NCBI GenBank assembly: GCA_937958475.1
Contig: CALFXR010000160.1
Coordinates: 1-7,751 of the forward strand
Source: an uncultured Mesorhizobium sp.
Lineage (GTDB): Bacteria; Pseudomonadota; Alphaproteobacteria; Rhizobiales; Rhizobiaceae
DNA: 7,751 nucleotides
Direction of reading: 5' to 3'
Shown: in pieces, positions 1 to 5,753 of the stretch
Numbering within the stretch: position 1 is the stretch's first letter
How the letters are laid out: every line of letters starts with the position of its first letter
Notes under the pieces: model-generated
What the model saw: only the letters and a program-made list of their open reading frames with translations
Told to the model about the DNA's origin: nothing
Database searches by the model: none
Made by a program: the position numbers and the translations under genes

Positions 1-1
1 C

Positions 2-271
2 CGCACCGACTGGGCCCGCATCGACGCGATGACCGACGCCGAGATCGAAGCCAACATGCGCGACGATCCCGACTGGGCCGAGTTCATGGACATCGACTGG
101 TCGAAGGCCGTCATCGTCTATCCGGTCGAGAAGCAGGCGGTGTCGATCCGGCTGGACCGGGACGTGCTCGACTTCTTCAAGGCCGGCGGCAAGGGCTACC
201 AGTCGCGCATCAACGCCGTCCTGCGCAGTTACATGGACGAGATCAAGAAGCTGAAGAATCCGGCGGAGTAG
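2..271 (+). CDS. brnA: BrnA-type antitoxin, 5' end outside window
   Basis: The frame is open to the left edge (visible residues before the first ATG at 29 read RTDWARIDA), so this is most likely the C-terminal ~89 residues of a longer protein and not an ORF starting at 29. The core is the BrnA pattern: a TDxEIEA segment, a short strand with AVSIRLDRDVLDFF, then GKGYQSRINAVLRSYM, the ribbon-helix-helix-like fold by which BrnA binds DNA and neutralises the BrnT ribonuclease. In known pairs brnT lies directly upstream of brnA and BrnA represses the shared promoter. That upstream gene cannot be seen here. The stop is TAG at 269-271. Family assignment is fairly secure; the presence of a functional toxin partner is only inferred. 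The annotated start could still be ATG 29 if the gene is truncated, but the homologous residues before it argue against this. Confidence 0.82.
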   Translation, partial: RTDWARIDAMTDAEIEANMRDDPDWAEFMDIDWSKAVIVYPVEKQAVSIRLDRDVLDFFKAGGKGYQSRINAVLRSYMDEIKKLKNPAE

Positions 272-278
272 CCGTCCC

Positions 279-325
279 GACGATCCGTCCGACCGGACCG
301 TCTCCGGCCGGGCTCCCCCTCCTTT
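279..325 (+). terminator. possible terminator hairpin after brnA
   Basis: GACGATCCG (279-287) and CGGACCGTC (294-302) form a 9-bp stem with one A.C mismatch and a 6-nt loop, starting 8 nt after the brnA stop. The first T-rich stretch (CCTTT, to 325) is some 20 nt further on, so this is not a textbook intrinsic terminator. It may be an mRNA 3'-end hairpin. Confidence 0.3.
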
Positions 326-334
326 AGAAAATCT

Positions 335-362
335 GAAGCGCCGCTTCGCAATTTGCGATTGC
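335..362. promoter_or_regulatory. two adjacent inverted repeats ahead of MFS gene
   Basis: GAAGCG-C-CGCTTC (335-347) is a perfect 13-bp palindrome with a one-base centre. It is followed immediately by GCAAT-TTGCG-ATTGC (348-362), a perfect 5-bp inverted repeat with a 5-bp spacer. Both sit 50-80 bp before the efflux permease start, where an operator for a local repressor or activator would be expected. No regulator gene is adjacent in the window, so the binding protein is unknown. Confidence 0.35.
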
Positions 363-414
363 AGGCGCCCGCCGCGCATGGTCTGTGGGCGTTCATACCA
401 ACGCGTCACCCCCC

Positions 415-1596
415 ATGCCGCTTCCCCTGATCGCCCTCTTCGTCGCCGCCTTCGCCTTCGGCACCACCGAGTTCGTCATCGCCGGCATCCTGCCGCAGGT
501 GGCGCAAGGCCTCGGCGTGTCGATCCCCTCGGCCGGCTATCTCGTCACCGGCTATGCGCTGGGCATCGCCATCGGCGGCCCGCTCGCCACGATCGCCACG
601 ACGCGCGTGCCGCGGCGCACGCTGCTGATCGCGCTGGCGCTGGTCTTCACCGCCGGCCAGGTGGCCTGCGCGCTGGCGCCGGGCTTCGCCTCGATGCTCC
701 TCGTGCGCGTCGCCGTCGCCGTCGCCCACGGCGTCTTCTTCGGCGTCGCCATGGTCGTCGCCGTCGGCCTGGTGCGCGAGGAGAAACGTGGCATGGCGGT
801 CGCCTTCGTGCTCGCCGGGCTCACCGTCTCCAACATCGTCGGCGTGCCGGCGGGTGCCGCGATCGGCAATCTGTTCGGCTGGCGCGCAACCTTCTGGGCG
901 ATGTTCGCGCTCGGCATCGTCGCCACCGCCGCGATGATCGCGCTCCTTCCGGGCAGCCGCGACAAGGCGGCCGCCGCGCCGGGCGGCCTTGCCGGCGAGG
1001 TGCGCGTGCTCGGCCGCCAGCAGGTATGGACGTCGCTGATCCTGATGCTTCTGCTGATGATCGGCCAGTTCGTGCCCTACACCTACATCGCGCCGCTGCT
1101 GCAGGAGGTGACGGGCCTTTCCGCCGCCACCGTGCCGTGGGTGCTGCTGCTCAACGGCATCGGCGCTACGATCGGCGTCTTCATCGGCGGGCGGCTGGCC
1201 GGCTGGAAGCTGATGCCGTCGCTGATCGCGCTGCTCGTCGTGCAGTCGGCCGTGCTGGCGACCATGTACGCGGCAGCCGAGAACGCGCTGCCGATGATCG
1301 CCGCCATCGTCTTGTGGGGCACGGTCAACTTCTCCATCGGCACGCCGATCCAGACGCGCATCCTGGCCTGGACGGCGGATGCCCCCAACCTCGCCTCCTC
1401 GCTGATCCCGTCCGGCTTCAACGTCGGCATCGCCGCCGCGTCGTCGATCGGGGCGATGCTGCTGGAATCCGGCTTCGGCTATCGCAGCCTGCCCGTGCTC
1501 GGCATCTTCGCCATGCTGGTGGCGGCCGGCGTTGCCGCTCTCTCCCACGCCGCCGAAAAGCGGAGCGGCGCCAGGCCGCCGCTGCCGCGGGGCTGA
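415..1596 (+). CDS. MFS transporter, DHA1-type drug/metabolite efflux permease
   Basis: Predicted 393-residue inner-membrane proton antiporter of the major facilitator superfamily, with about 12 hydrophobic helices in two halves split by a charged central loop near residues 180-205 (GSRDKAAAAPGG). The N-terminus FGTTEFVIAGILPQVA (15-30) is the typical first helix of AraJ/YdhP-like DHA1 exporters. PLATIATTRVPRRTLL (56-71) occupies the motif A loop. NIVGVPAGAAIGNLFGWR (140-157) matches the antiporter motif C helix with the following GWR. Substrate cannot be told from sequence; small drugs or sugars are usual for relatives. Start choice is uncertain: neither ATG 415 nor the in-frame GTG 385 has a clear Shine-Dalgarno sequence. 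I prefer 415 because the protein then begins directly at the first helix, as in relatives; GTG 385 would add ten polar residues. It converges with the RcnB-type gene, stops only 19 bp apart. Confidence 0.88.
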   Translation: MPLPLIALFVAAFAFGTTEFVIAGILPQVAQGLGVSIPSAGYLVTGYALGIAIGGPLATIATTRVPRRTLLIALALVFTAGQVACALAPGFASMLLVRVAVAVAHGVFFGVAMVVAVGLVREEKRGMAVAFVLAGLTVSNIVGVPAGAAIGNLFGWRATFWAMFALGIVATAAMIALLPGSRDKAAAAPGGLAGEVRVLGRQQVWTSLILMLLLMIGQFVPYTYIAPLLQEVTGLSAATVPWVLLLNGIGATIGVFIGGRLAGWKLMPSLIALLVVQSAVLATMYAAAENALPMIAAIVLWGTVNFSIGTPIQTRILAWTADAPNLASSLIPSGFNVGIAAASSIGAMLLESGFGYRSLPVLGIFAMLVAAGVAALSHAAEKRSGARPPLPRG

Positions 1597-1615
1597 CGCC
1601 GCACGAAGACGTCTG

Positions 1616-1990
1616 CTATCGGCCGACGACCAGGCGGATGACGCCGCTGCGGATGTCGATGAGCAGGTAGTCGCCACCGATCCTCACCCACTGTTCGCCC
1701 CTGGCCGGCCGGCGCAGGCCGTGGCGATGGTGGTCGCGGACGGCGTTCTGGCTCTGCCAGTTGGGCAGGCGCTTGCCCTTCGACCAGTGCGGGCCCTTGG
1801 GCTGCTGCCAGATGGGGGCCTTCTTCATGGTGCGGCGAACGGCATGGCCGCTGTCCGCCCCGGCGGTCGGCTGCTCGAATCGCTGGCCGTGACGAGTTTC
1901 GGGCCCGGCGTGACGCCCGGCGCCCGCCGCCTGGGCGGCCGGGGCGGCGAGAATCATCGCTGCAACCGTCGCGAGAATGATGCGTTTCAT
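1616..1990 (-). CDS. RcnB-family periplasmic protein
   Basis: Predicted 124-residue secreted protein. The N-terminus MKRIILATVAAMILAAPAAQA is a clear Sec signal peptide with cleavage after AQA (about residue 21). A polar linker rich in His, Gly, Gln and Arg follows. The C-terminus has the RcnB pattern: RLPNWQSQNAVRDHHRHGL (74-92), then EQWVRIGGDYLLIDIRSGVI (99-118). In E. coli RcnB is a periplasmic factor linked to Ni/Co homeostasis, but most alphaproteobacterial members are uncharacterised, so a metal role is inference. The start at 1990 is fixed by AAAAAAGGAG seven nt upstream and by the signal peptide; the frame is open further upstream to 2158 but that stretch does not resemble the family. 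Divergent from the small ORF and phosphate transporter; convergent with the MFS gene. Confidence 0.85.
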   Translation of the reverse strand: MKRIILATVAAMILAAPAAQAAGAGRHAGPETRHGQRFEQPTAGADSGHAVRRTMKKAPIWQQPKGPHWSKGKRLPNWQSQNAVRDHHRHGLRRPARGEQWVRIGGDYLLIDIRSGVIRLVVGR

Positions 1991-2035
1991 GGCGTTGCTC
2001 CTTTTTTCGATGGCCCGACCCTGACAGCCGGGCGA

Positions 2036-2056
2036 TGAACGGCGGCTGAACGACGG
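2036..2056. repeat. tandem direct repeat TGAACGRCGG, 11-bp period
   Basis: TGAACGGCGG (2036-2045) and TGAACGACGG (2047-2056) match at 9 of 10 positions with an 11-bp start-to-start distance, close to one helical turn. This is the arrangement bound by dimers of OmpR/PhoB-family response regulators. The repeats lie 46-66 bp upstream of the RcnB-type start, where an activator would contact RNA polymerase. Function is inferred. Confidence 0.45.
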
Positions 2057-2072
2057 ATTACATTTTCGTAAT
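2057..2072. promoter_or_regulatory. inverted repeat ATTAC-N6-GTAAT, metal-regulator-like box
   Basis: ATTAC (2057-2061) and GTAAT (2068-2072) form a perfect inverted repeat directly abutting the tandem repeat. The inner 14 bp, TTACATTTTCGTAA, differs by one base from TTACA-N4-TGTAA, the kind of box recognised by copper-responsive OmpR-family regulators such as CinR. It stands in an AT-rich patch between two divergent genes, so it could serve either direction. Confidence 0.4.
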
Positions 2073-2105
2073 GATTTCATATGTTTGAACAAGGAGAAGC
2101 CGCCG

Positions 2106-2219
2106 ATGGCAACGCCATCGCGTCCGTTTCGCGGTCGCATCGTCGTCAATTCCGACAACCGGAGTCGCGATCGGCCGATGGACGGATATGATTATCCGGC
2201 TAATATGATCGTACGATGA
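2106..2219 (+). CDS. putative 37-residue small protein or leader peptide
   Basis: ATG 2106 is preceded by AAGGAG (2091-2096) at 9 nt, a good ribosome binding site, and opens a 37-codon ORF ending TGA at 2217-2219. The product begins MATPSRPFRGRIVV and ends PMDGYDYPANMIVR: basic first half, acidic/aromatic DGYDYP near the end, no signal peptide or membrane helix. I do not recognise a family. The stop lies 43 nt before the Na/Pi transporter start, so it could be a leader ORF of that transcript or an independent small protein. Against it: only about 57% of its codons end in G or C, far below the neighbours, and palindromes overlap its 3' end, so part of it may be promoter DNA. Transcription from the AT-rich stretch 2057-2085 is plausible. 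Confidence 0.4.
   Translation: MATPSRPFRGRIVVNSDNRSRDRPMDGYDYPANMIVR
2184..2217 (+). promoter_or_regulatory. AT-rich palindromic segment ahead of Na/Pi transporter
   Basis: GGATA-TGAT-TATCC (2184-2197) and the perfect 10-bp palindrome ATCGTACGAT (2208-2217) flank CTAATATGAT, which contains TATGAT (2204-2209), five of six matches to a -10 hexamer. TGGACG (2179-2184) is the best -35 candidate but the spacing is 19 bp, longer than ideal. A promoter and operator for the transporter gene is plausible, not established. The segment overlaps the 3' end of the 37-codon ORF. Confidence 0.28.
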
Positions 2220-2262
2220 GAACCCCCCGCGCCCAGAACCTTTCCGAGAAGGCAGCCGTTCG

Positions 2263-3924
2263 ATGAGCGGCGCCGTCTTCCTCGTCCATCTCGCCGGCGC
2301 CGTGGCGCTGCTGCTGTTCGCCACGCGCATGGTGCGCACCGGCGTCGAGCGCGCCTATGGCGACATCCTGCGCCACCGGCTGCGCGCCGTCGTGCGCAAT
2401 CCGCTGCTGGCGATCGCGGCCGGCACCCTGCTCGCCATCGCCCTGCAGAGCGCGACCGCGGTAACCCTGCTGGTCGGTTCCTTCGTCGGATCGGGCTTCG
2501 TCGGCGCCACCGCCGGCCTGCTCGCGGTGGTCGGCGCCGACCTCGGCTCGGCGCTGGTGGTCAAGATCCTCTCCTTCGACCTGGAAATCCTGGTGCCGCT
2601 CTGCCTCGTCGCCGGCACCACGATCTTCCTGGCCACCGAGCAGCGCAGATGGCGGCAGTTCGGCCGCATCCTCGTCGGCATCGGCCTGCTCATCCTGTCG
2701 CTGCGCCTGATCGGCGAGGCCTCCGAACCGCTGCGCGAAAGCCGCATCCTGCCGGTCGTGGTCAACTACCTGTCGGGCGATCCGGTCACCGCCTTCCTGC
2801 TCGCTGGCGTCATGACCTGGCTGTTCCATTCGAGCGTCGCGGCGATCCTGCTGGTCGCGGCACTCGCCGCCCGCGGCCTCGTGCCGGCCGAACTCGGCGT
2901 GGTGCTGGTGCTCGGCGCCAATCTCGGCGGCGGCGTCATCGCCGCGCTGCTGTCGCGCGCCTCGCCGCCGCTGGCGCGCATCGTGCCGCTCGGCAACCTG
3001 ATCCTGAGGGGCGCGGGCGCGGTCCTGGCGCTGACGGCCCTGGTCCTGGCCTCCCCGCCGCTCGATCTCCTCGGCGACACGCCGGCCGTGCAGATCGTCA
3101 ACGCCCACATCGCCTTCAACTTCATGCTCGCGGTGTGCGGGCTCGCCGTCGCCGGGCTGGTCAGCGCCGCCGCGCAGCGCATCGTGGCGCTGGGCGCCGC
3201 GCCGGAGCCGGCGGCGCTCGCCGTGACCGAACTCAGCGCGCTCGACCCCGGCGCGCTCGACAAGCCCAGCCAGGCGCTGGCCAATGCGACGCGCGAGGTG
3301 GTGCGCGTGTGCGAGACCATCGAGATCATGCTCCAGCGCATCATCGGCCTCTACGAGGAGGCCGACAAGGAATCGATCGCGGCACTCGCCGCGCTCGACG
3401 ACCGCGTCGACAGCCGCCACGCCGCGATCAAGCTCTACCTCGCCAAGGTCACCCAGCACGCGATGAGCGAGGAGGAGGCGCTGCGCTGCCAGGAACTGAT
3501 CGGCGCCTGCGTCCGGCTGGAGCAGGTCGGCGACATCATCGTGCGCAACATGCTCGTCCATGTGAAGAAGAAGCTCGACCGCCGCGTCGAGTTCACCGAC
3601 CAGGGCTGGCGCGAACTGCTCGCCTTCCACGGCTCGGTGCTGGCCAATGCGCGGCTCGCCTTCAACGTGCTCGTCTCGCGCGACGCCGAGACGGCGCGCC
3701 AGCTGATCCTCGAGAAGGACCGGCTGCGCGACATGGAGAAATCGTCGAGCCAGAACCATTTCGCCCGGCTCGGCGAGGGAACGGCCAAAAGCGTCGAGAC
3801 GAGTTCGATCCACCTCGACACGATCCGCGACCTGAAGCAGATCAACGCGCTGCTCGCCTCCATGGCCTACCCGGTGCTGGAGGAACAGGGCATGCTGCGC
3901 GGTTCGCGGCTGAAGGCCGGCTGA
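2263..3924 (+). CDS. Na+/phosphate cotransporter with PhoU-like domain (NptA/YjbB type)
   Basis: Predicted 553-residue inner-membrane protein. Two inverted Na/Pi-cotransporter repeats carry the signature polar helices: LQSATAVTLLVGSFVGSG (61-78, QSATA) and WLFHSSVAAILLVAALAARG (186-205, HSSVA). Each is followed by a glycine-rich helix (VVGADLGSALVV, 89-100; LGANLGGGVIAALL, 217-230). About eight membrane segments end near residue 312. The rest (about 335-540) is a soluble PhoU-like bundle with VCETIEIM, RLEQVGDIIVRNM and the C-terminal SSIHLDTIRDLKQINALLASMAYPVLE pattern; acidic residues in these helices are the usual metal ligands. Relatives move phosphate with sodium, and the E. coli relative YjbB has been linked to phosphate export; direction here is not decidable. 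The start has GAGAAGG (2246-2252) ten nt upstream. It is not adjacent to a pst/pho operon. Confidence 0.92.
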   Translation: MSGAVFLVHLAGAVALLLFATRMVRTGVERAYGDILRHRLRAVVRNPLLAIAAGTLLAIALQSATAVTLLVGSFVGSGFVGATAGLLAVVGADLGSALVVKILSFDLEILVPLCLVAGTTIFLATEQRRWRQFGRILVGIGLLILSLRLIGEASEPLRESRILPVVVNYLSGDPVTAFLLAGVMTWLFHSSVAAILLVAALAARGLVPAELGVVLVLGANLGGGVIAALLSRASPPLARIVPLGNLILRGAGAVLALTALVLASPPLDLLGDTPAVQIVNAHIAFNFMLAVCGLAVAGLVSAAAQRIVALGAAPEPAALAVTELSALDPGALDKPSQALANATREVVRVCETIEIMLQRIIGLYEEADKESIAALAALDDRVDSRHAAIKLYLAKVTQHAMSEEEALRCQELIGACVRLEQVGDIIVRNMLVHVKKKLDRRVEFTDQGWRELLAFHGSVLANARLAFNVLVSRDAETARQLILEKDRLRDMEKSSSQNHFARLGEGTAKSVETSSIHLDTIRDLKQINALLASMAYPVLEEQGMLRGSRLKAG

Positions 3925-4037
3925 CGCAGAAGCGGCACGTCGCGGCGCGGCGCTGACGCCCCTGCCGCCGGGCGCGATGAAGCAGTCGAACCAACTGCCC
4001 GCCGAGAACACGTGATGGCGCGGGCGGACGGGATGCG

Positions 4038-4066
4038 TTGCGTCAGTTCGGCGGAGCATTTATATA
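4038..4066 (+). promoter_or_regulatory. probable promoter of the RHH/PIN module
   Basis: TTGCGT (4038-4043) and TATATA (4061-4066) are separated by 17 bp and stand in the most AT-rich stretch of this part of the window. The -35 is weak (three of six), the -10 four of six. Position, some 35 bp before the antitoxin start, and the neighbouring operator-like palindrome support it. Confidence 0.45.
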
Positions 4067-4071
4067 GAAAT
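4058..4071. promoter_or_regulatory. near-palindrome over the -10, candidate antitoxin operator
   Basis: ATTTATATAGAAAT pairs with its own reverse complement at six of seven positions and covers the predicted -10 hexamer. Type II antitoxins with an RHH fold usually repress their own promoter by binding such sites, so autoregulation is a reasonable inference. Confidence 0.4.
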
Positions 4072-4098
4072 ACGTTGTTCCCATAGGAGGTGGAAGCC

Positions 4099-4458
4099 TT
4101 GGCCGTAACGCTCTCCGCTAATGTCGACGAGAAGATGGCCCTTCGCGTGCGCAGCGTCGCCGACAAGGAGCACCGGTCGATCTCGAACGTCGTATCCAGC
4201 GCCCTCGCCGTCTTCACCGGACTGCCGAAGGAGGTTCGCGACACGCTGCTCGAGCTCCAGTCGCAGCAGGACACGAAAGCGGTGAAGCGGCTCGCCCGAG
4301 AGATGATGGCTGCCGTGTACCGAGTACGCCTGGAGAGCGCGGCCGAGCGGATCGCGGCCGCGGGTGCGCTCGCCGGCGCGGATTCGGACGAGATCGACCT
4401 CATGGAGGAGGCGACGCGTCTGGTCGAAGTTGCGAGGCAGGCCGGCCCGGCGACATGA
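4099..4458 (+). CDS. Putative RHH-type antitoxin partner of PIN toxin, TTG start
   Basis: Predicted 119-residue cytoplasmic protein. Residues 1-42 (AVTLSANVDEKMALRV, then ADKEHRSISNVVSSALAVFT) look like a ribbon-helix-helix DNA-binding domain: a short strand followed by two helices. The remainder is helical and charged (REMMAAVYRVRLESAAERIAA, 68-88, and an acidic tail SDEIDLMEEATRLVE), as expected for the toxin-binding part. The start is decided by AGGAGGT (4085-4091), a near-perfect Shine-Dalgarno placed 7 nt before TTG 4099. The in-frame GTG at 4090 overlaps that same element and cannot use it. Its stop overlaps the next start as ATGA, so translation is probably coupled to the PIN gene. Antitoxin function rests on domain type and on this pairing. 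I cannot name the family with certainty. Confidence 0.72.
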   Translation: MAVTLSANVDEKMALRVRSVADKEHRSISNVVSSALAVFTGLPKEVRDTLLELQSQQDTKAVKRLAREMMAAVYRVRLESAAERIAAAGALAGADSDEIDLMEEATRLVEVARQAGPAT

Positions 4459-5069
4459 CGGCGCCGCTGCGCGTCCTCCTCGACGTCAACGTCTGGGTGG
4501 CGAACCTCCTGTCGACCGCGCGAGGCCGGCGCGGCACCGCCGTGCAGAAAATCGTCGCCATGATCGCGGTGGGACGTTGGGGGGACGAAGGGCGGGCGGC
4601 CCAACTCGTCATCTCGCACGAGATGCTGGAAACACTCGAAATCGTGCTGGGCAGCAGGGGCGTGGCGCCCGACGACGCGGCTGCCTATGCAGACGCCGTC
4701 ATGGGCATCATGCAGTTCGGGCCGGACGAGTTGGACCCGTACCTGCTTCTCGGCGGACGCGAGCAGTTCGCCGTCGCCGACGCCGAGGACGCCGGCGTGC
4801 TGGCGGTCGCCTTCGCATCGCGGACGGACCTTCTCGTCACGGACAATCTCAAGGATTTCCGGACAAGGGATGCGGCCCGTGCGGAAACCGCCGTCGTAAC
4901 GACGTCATCGGGGCCGCGACAGCTTCATGCGCTGAGGCATCGCCATTCCGGCCGCGACCTGATCGTCGCCCATCCTCTGGACGTGATCGCCTGGCTGGAG
5001 CGAGGCTATGACTTCGAGCCCGGCCCCTTGTGGGAGAGAGTTTCGCCAGCATCGGCAGGTCCGACGTAG
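4455..5069 (+). CDS. PIN-domain protein, putative toxin ribonuclease
   Basis: Predicted 204-residue protein of the PIN fold (PIN_3 / COG1569-like), magnesium-dependent nucleases that usually cut RNA. The expected acidic residues are visible: D10 in LRVLLDVNVWVANLL, E56 or E59 in ISHEMLETLEIVL, D109 and D112 in VADAEDAGVLAVAFA, and D130 in LVTDNLKDF (127-135). All catalytic positions look intact. After the canonical TDNLKDF there are about 30 less typical residues (136-168) before a closing LIVAHPLDVIAWLERGYDF (169-187), which corresponds to the last helix of shorter relatives. The protein is therefore longer than the usual 130-150 residues. It starts inside the antitoxin stop codon (ATGA) with only a weak purine stretch upstream, implying coupled translation and antitoxin-first order. 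It ends convergent with the YqeY-type gene. Confidence 0.83.
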   Translation: MTAPLRVLLDVNVWVANLLSTARGRRGTAVQKIVAMIAVGRWGDEGRAAQLVISHEMLETLEIVLGSRGVAPDDAAAYADAVMGIMQFGPDELDPYLLLGGREQFAVADAEDAGVLAVAFASRTDLLVTDNLKDFRTRDAARAETAVVTTSSGPRQLHALRHRHSGRDLIVAHPLDVIAWLERGYDFEPGPLWERVSPASAGPT

Positions 5070-5123
5070 GAAGCGCGCACCGCCCCGATCGCGCGCCGGA
5101 CCCGAAGGCCCGGCCGCGCCCCC

Positions 5124-5573
5124 CTACTGCAGCAGCGACTTCACCACGCCGCTCGCCTTGGAGAAATCCATCTGGCCGGGATAGCGGTCCTTGAGGGCCG
5201 CCATGCACTTGCCCATGTCGCGCAGGCCGCCGCCGCCGACCTCGGCGATGATCTTCTGGCAGGCCTGGCGGACCTGCTCGTCGCCGAGCTGCTTGGGCAT
5301 GAAGTCGCGGATGATGCAGATCTCGCCGCGTTCCTGGGCGGCGAGTTCGAGGCGGTTGCCGTCTTCGAATGCCTTCGCCGATTCCTCGCGCTGCTTCACC
5401 ATCTTCGAGAGGATCTGTAGGATCTCCTCGTCGGAGACGGGGTCCTTGCCGGCGCCCCGGTTGATGATGTCGCGGTCCTGGATCGCCGCCCGGATCAGCC
5501 GGAGCGTGGAAATCCGTCGCTTGTCCTGGCTCTTCAAAGCGTCCTTGAGCGCCGCGTCGATGATCTCGCGCAT
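5124..5573 (-). CDS. GatB/YqeY domain-containing protein
   Basis: Predicted 149-residue cytoplasmic protein matching stand-alone YqeY proteins along its whole length: MREIIDAALKDALKSQDKRR at the start, STLRLIRAAIQDRDI (22-36), EEILQILSKMVKQREESAKAF (49-69), EICIIRDFMPKQLG (84-97), and the C-terminal LRDMGKCMAALKDRYPGQMDF, SKASGVVKSLLQ. The fold is shared with the tail domain of GatB, the amidotransferase subunit that presents misacylated tRNA; the role of the free-standing protein is unsettled, so tRNA-related activity is inference. ATG 5573 is chosen because AAGGAG lies six nt upstream; the GTG at 5591 lies upstream of that site and inside the predicted transcript start. Divergent from carA, an arrangement I recall from rhizobia. 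Confidence 0.92.
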   Translation of the reverse strand: MREIIDAALKDALKSQDKRRISTLRLIRAAIQDRDIINRGAGKDPVSDEEILQILSKMVKQREESAKAFEDGNRLELAAQERGEICIIRDFMPKQLGDEQVRQACQKIIAEVGGGGLRDMGKCMAALKDRYPGQMDFSKASGVVKSLLQ

Positions 5574-5596
5574 TCTGTTCTCCTTCGGCACGGCCG

Positions 5597-5625
5597 ACCA
5601 TATCCTTCCCGGGCGGCCAAATCAA
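5597..5625 (-). promoter_or_regulatory. promoter of the YqeY-type gene
   Basis: On the minus strand TTGATT (5625-5620) and TATGGT (5602-5597) are separated by 17 bp. Transcription would start near 5590, giving a leader of about 17 nt that still includes the AAGGAG site. The -10 hexamer is identical to that proposed for carA. Confidence 0.6.
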
Positions 5626-5635
5626 ACCGGCCGCC
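5612..5635. repeat. inverted repeat GGCGGCC-N10-GGCCGCC around a -35
   Basis: GGCGGCC (5612-5618) and GGCCGCC (5629-5635) are perfect complements flanking a 10-bp A-rich centre. That centre contains the -35 hexamer of the YqeY-type gene promoter. It may be an operator or a chance GC palindrome. Confidence 0.4.
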
Positions 5636-5695
5636 TGATACTAACGTACTGTTTTCGCGAGAACTTTAATTTTGGCTCCGGTGGCGCCCCGGTCA

Positions 5696-5724
5696 TTGAC
5701 CGAATCCGCCCCTTCGCCTATGGT
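5696..5724 (+). promoter_or_regulatory. carA promoter
   Basis: TTGACC (5696-5701, five of six matches to the -35 consensus) and TATGGT (5719-5724, four of six) are separated by exactly 17 bp. Transcription should start near 5731, which leaves an untranslated leader of about 130 nt before the carA start. Confidence 0.65.
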
Positions 5725-5753
5725 CCCGGCCTTGCACAGCTGGATTGGGTTGC

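Noticed and set aside
378..1677. Long frames on both strands overlapping the MFS gene
   Set aside because: Arg/His/Gly-rich low-complexity translations without recognisable motifs; shadows of the transporter.
1532..2038. Plus-strand frame of 168 codons over the RcnB-type gene
   Set aside because: No motif, and the opposite strand has a signal peptide, a strong ribosome binding site and a family C-terminus.
3977..4015. 12-codon ORF between the phosphate transporter and the antitoxin
   Set aside because: No ribosome binding site and too short to distinguish from chance.
3925..4037. Terminator for the Na/Pi transporter
   Set aside because: Only weak GC pairings (for example 3997-4002 with 4020-4025) and no T tract; nothing convincing in this gap.
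2200..4059. Very long minus-strand open frame (619 codons) opposite the Na/Pi transporter
   Set aside because: Composition is dominated by Arg, Asp, Glu, Gln and His with no domain, as expected for the antisense of a GC-rich gene; the plus-strand gene has clear motifs.
4090..4098. GTG 4090 as antitoxin start
   Set aside because: It lies inside the AGGAGGT element itself; TTG 4099 is at the right distance.
5073..5096. GCGCGC-N12-GCGCGC hairpin between the convergent PIN and YqeY-type genes
   Set aside because: Perfect 6-bp pairing but no T run on either side and such repeats are frequent by chance in GC-rich DNA; not called as a terminator.
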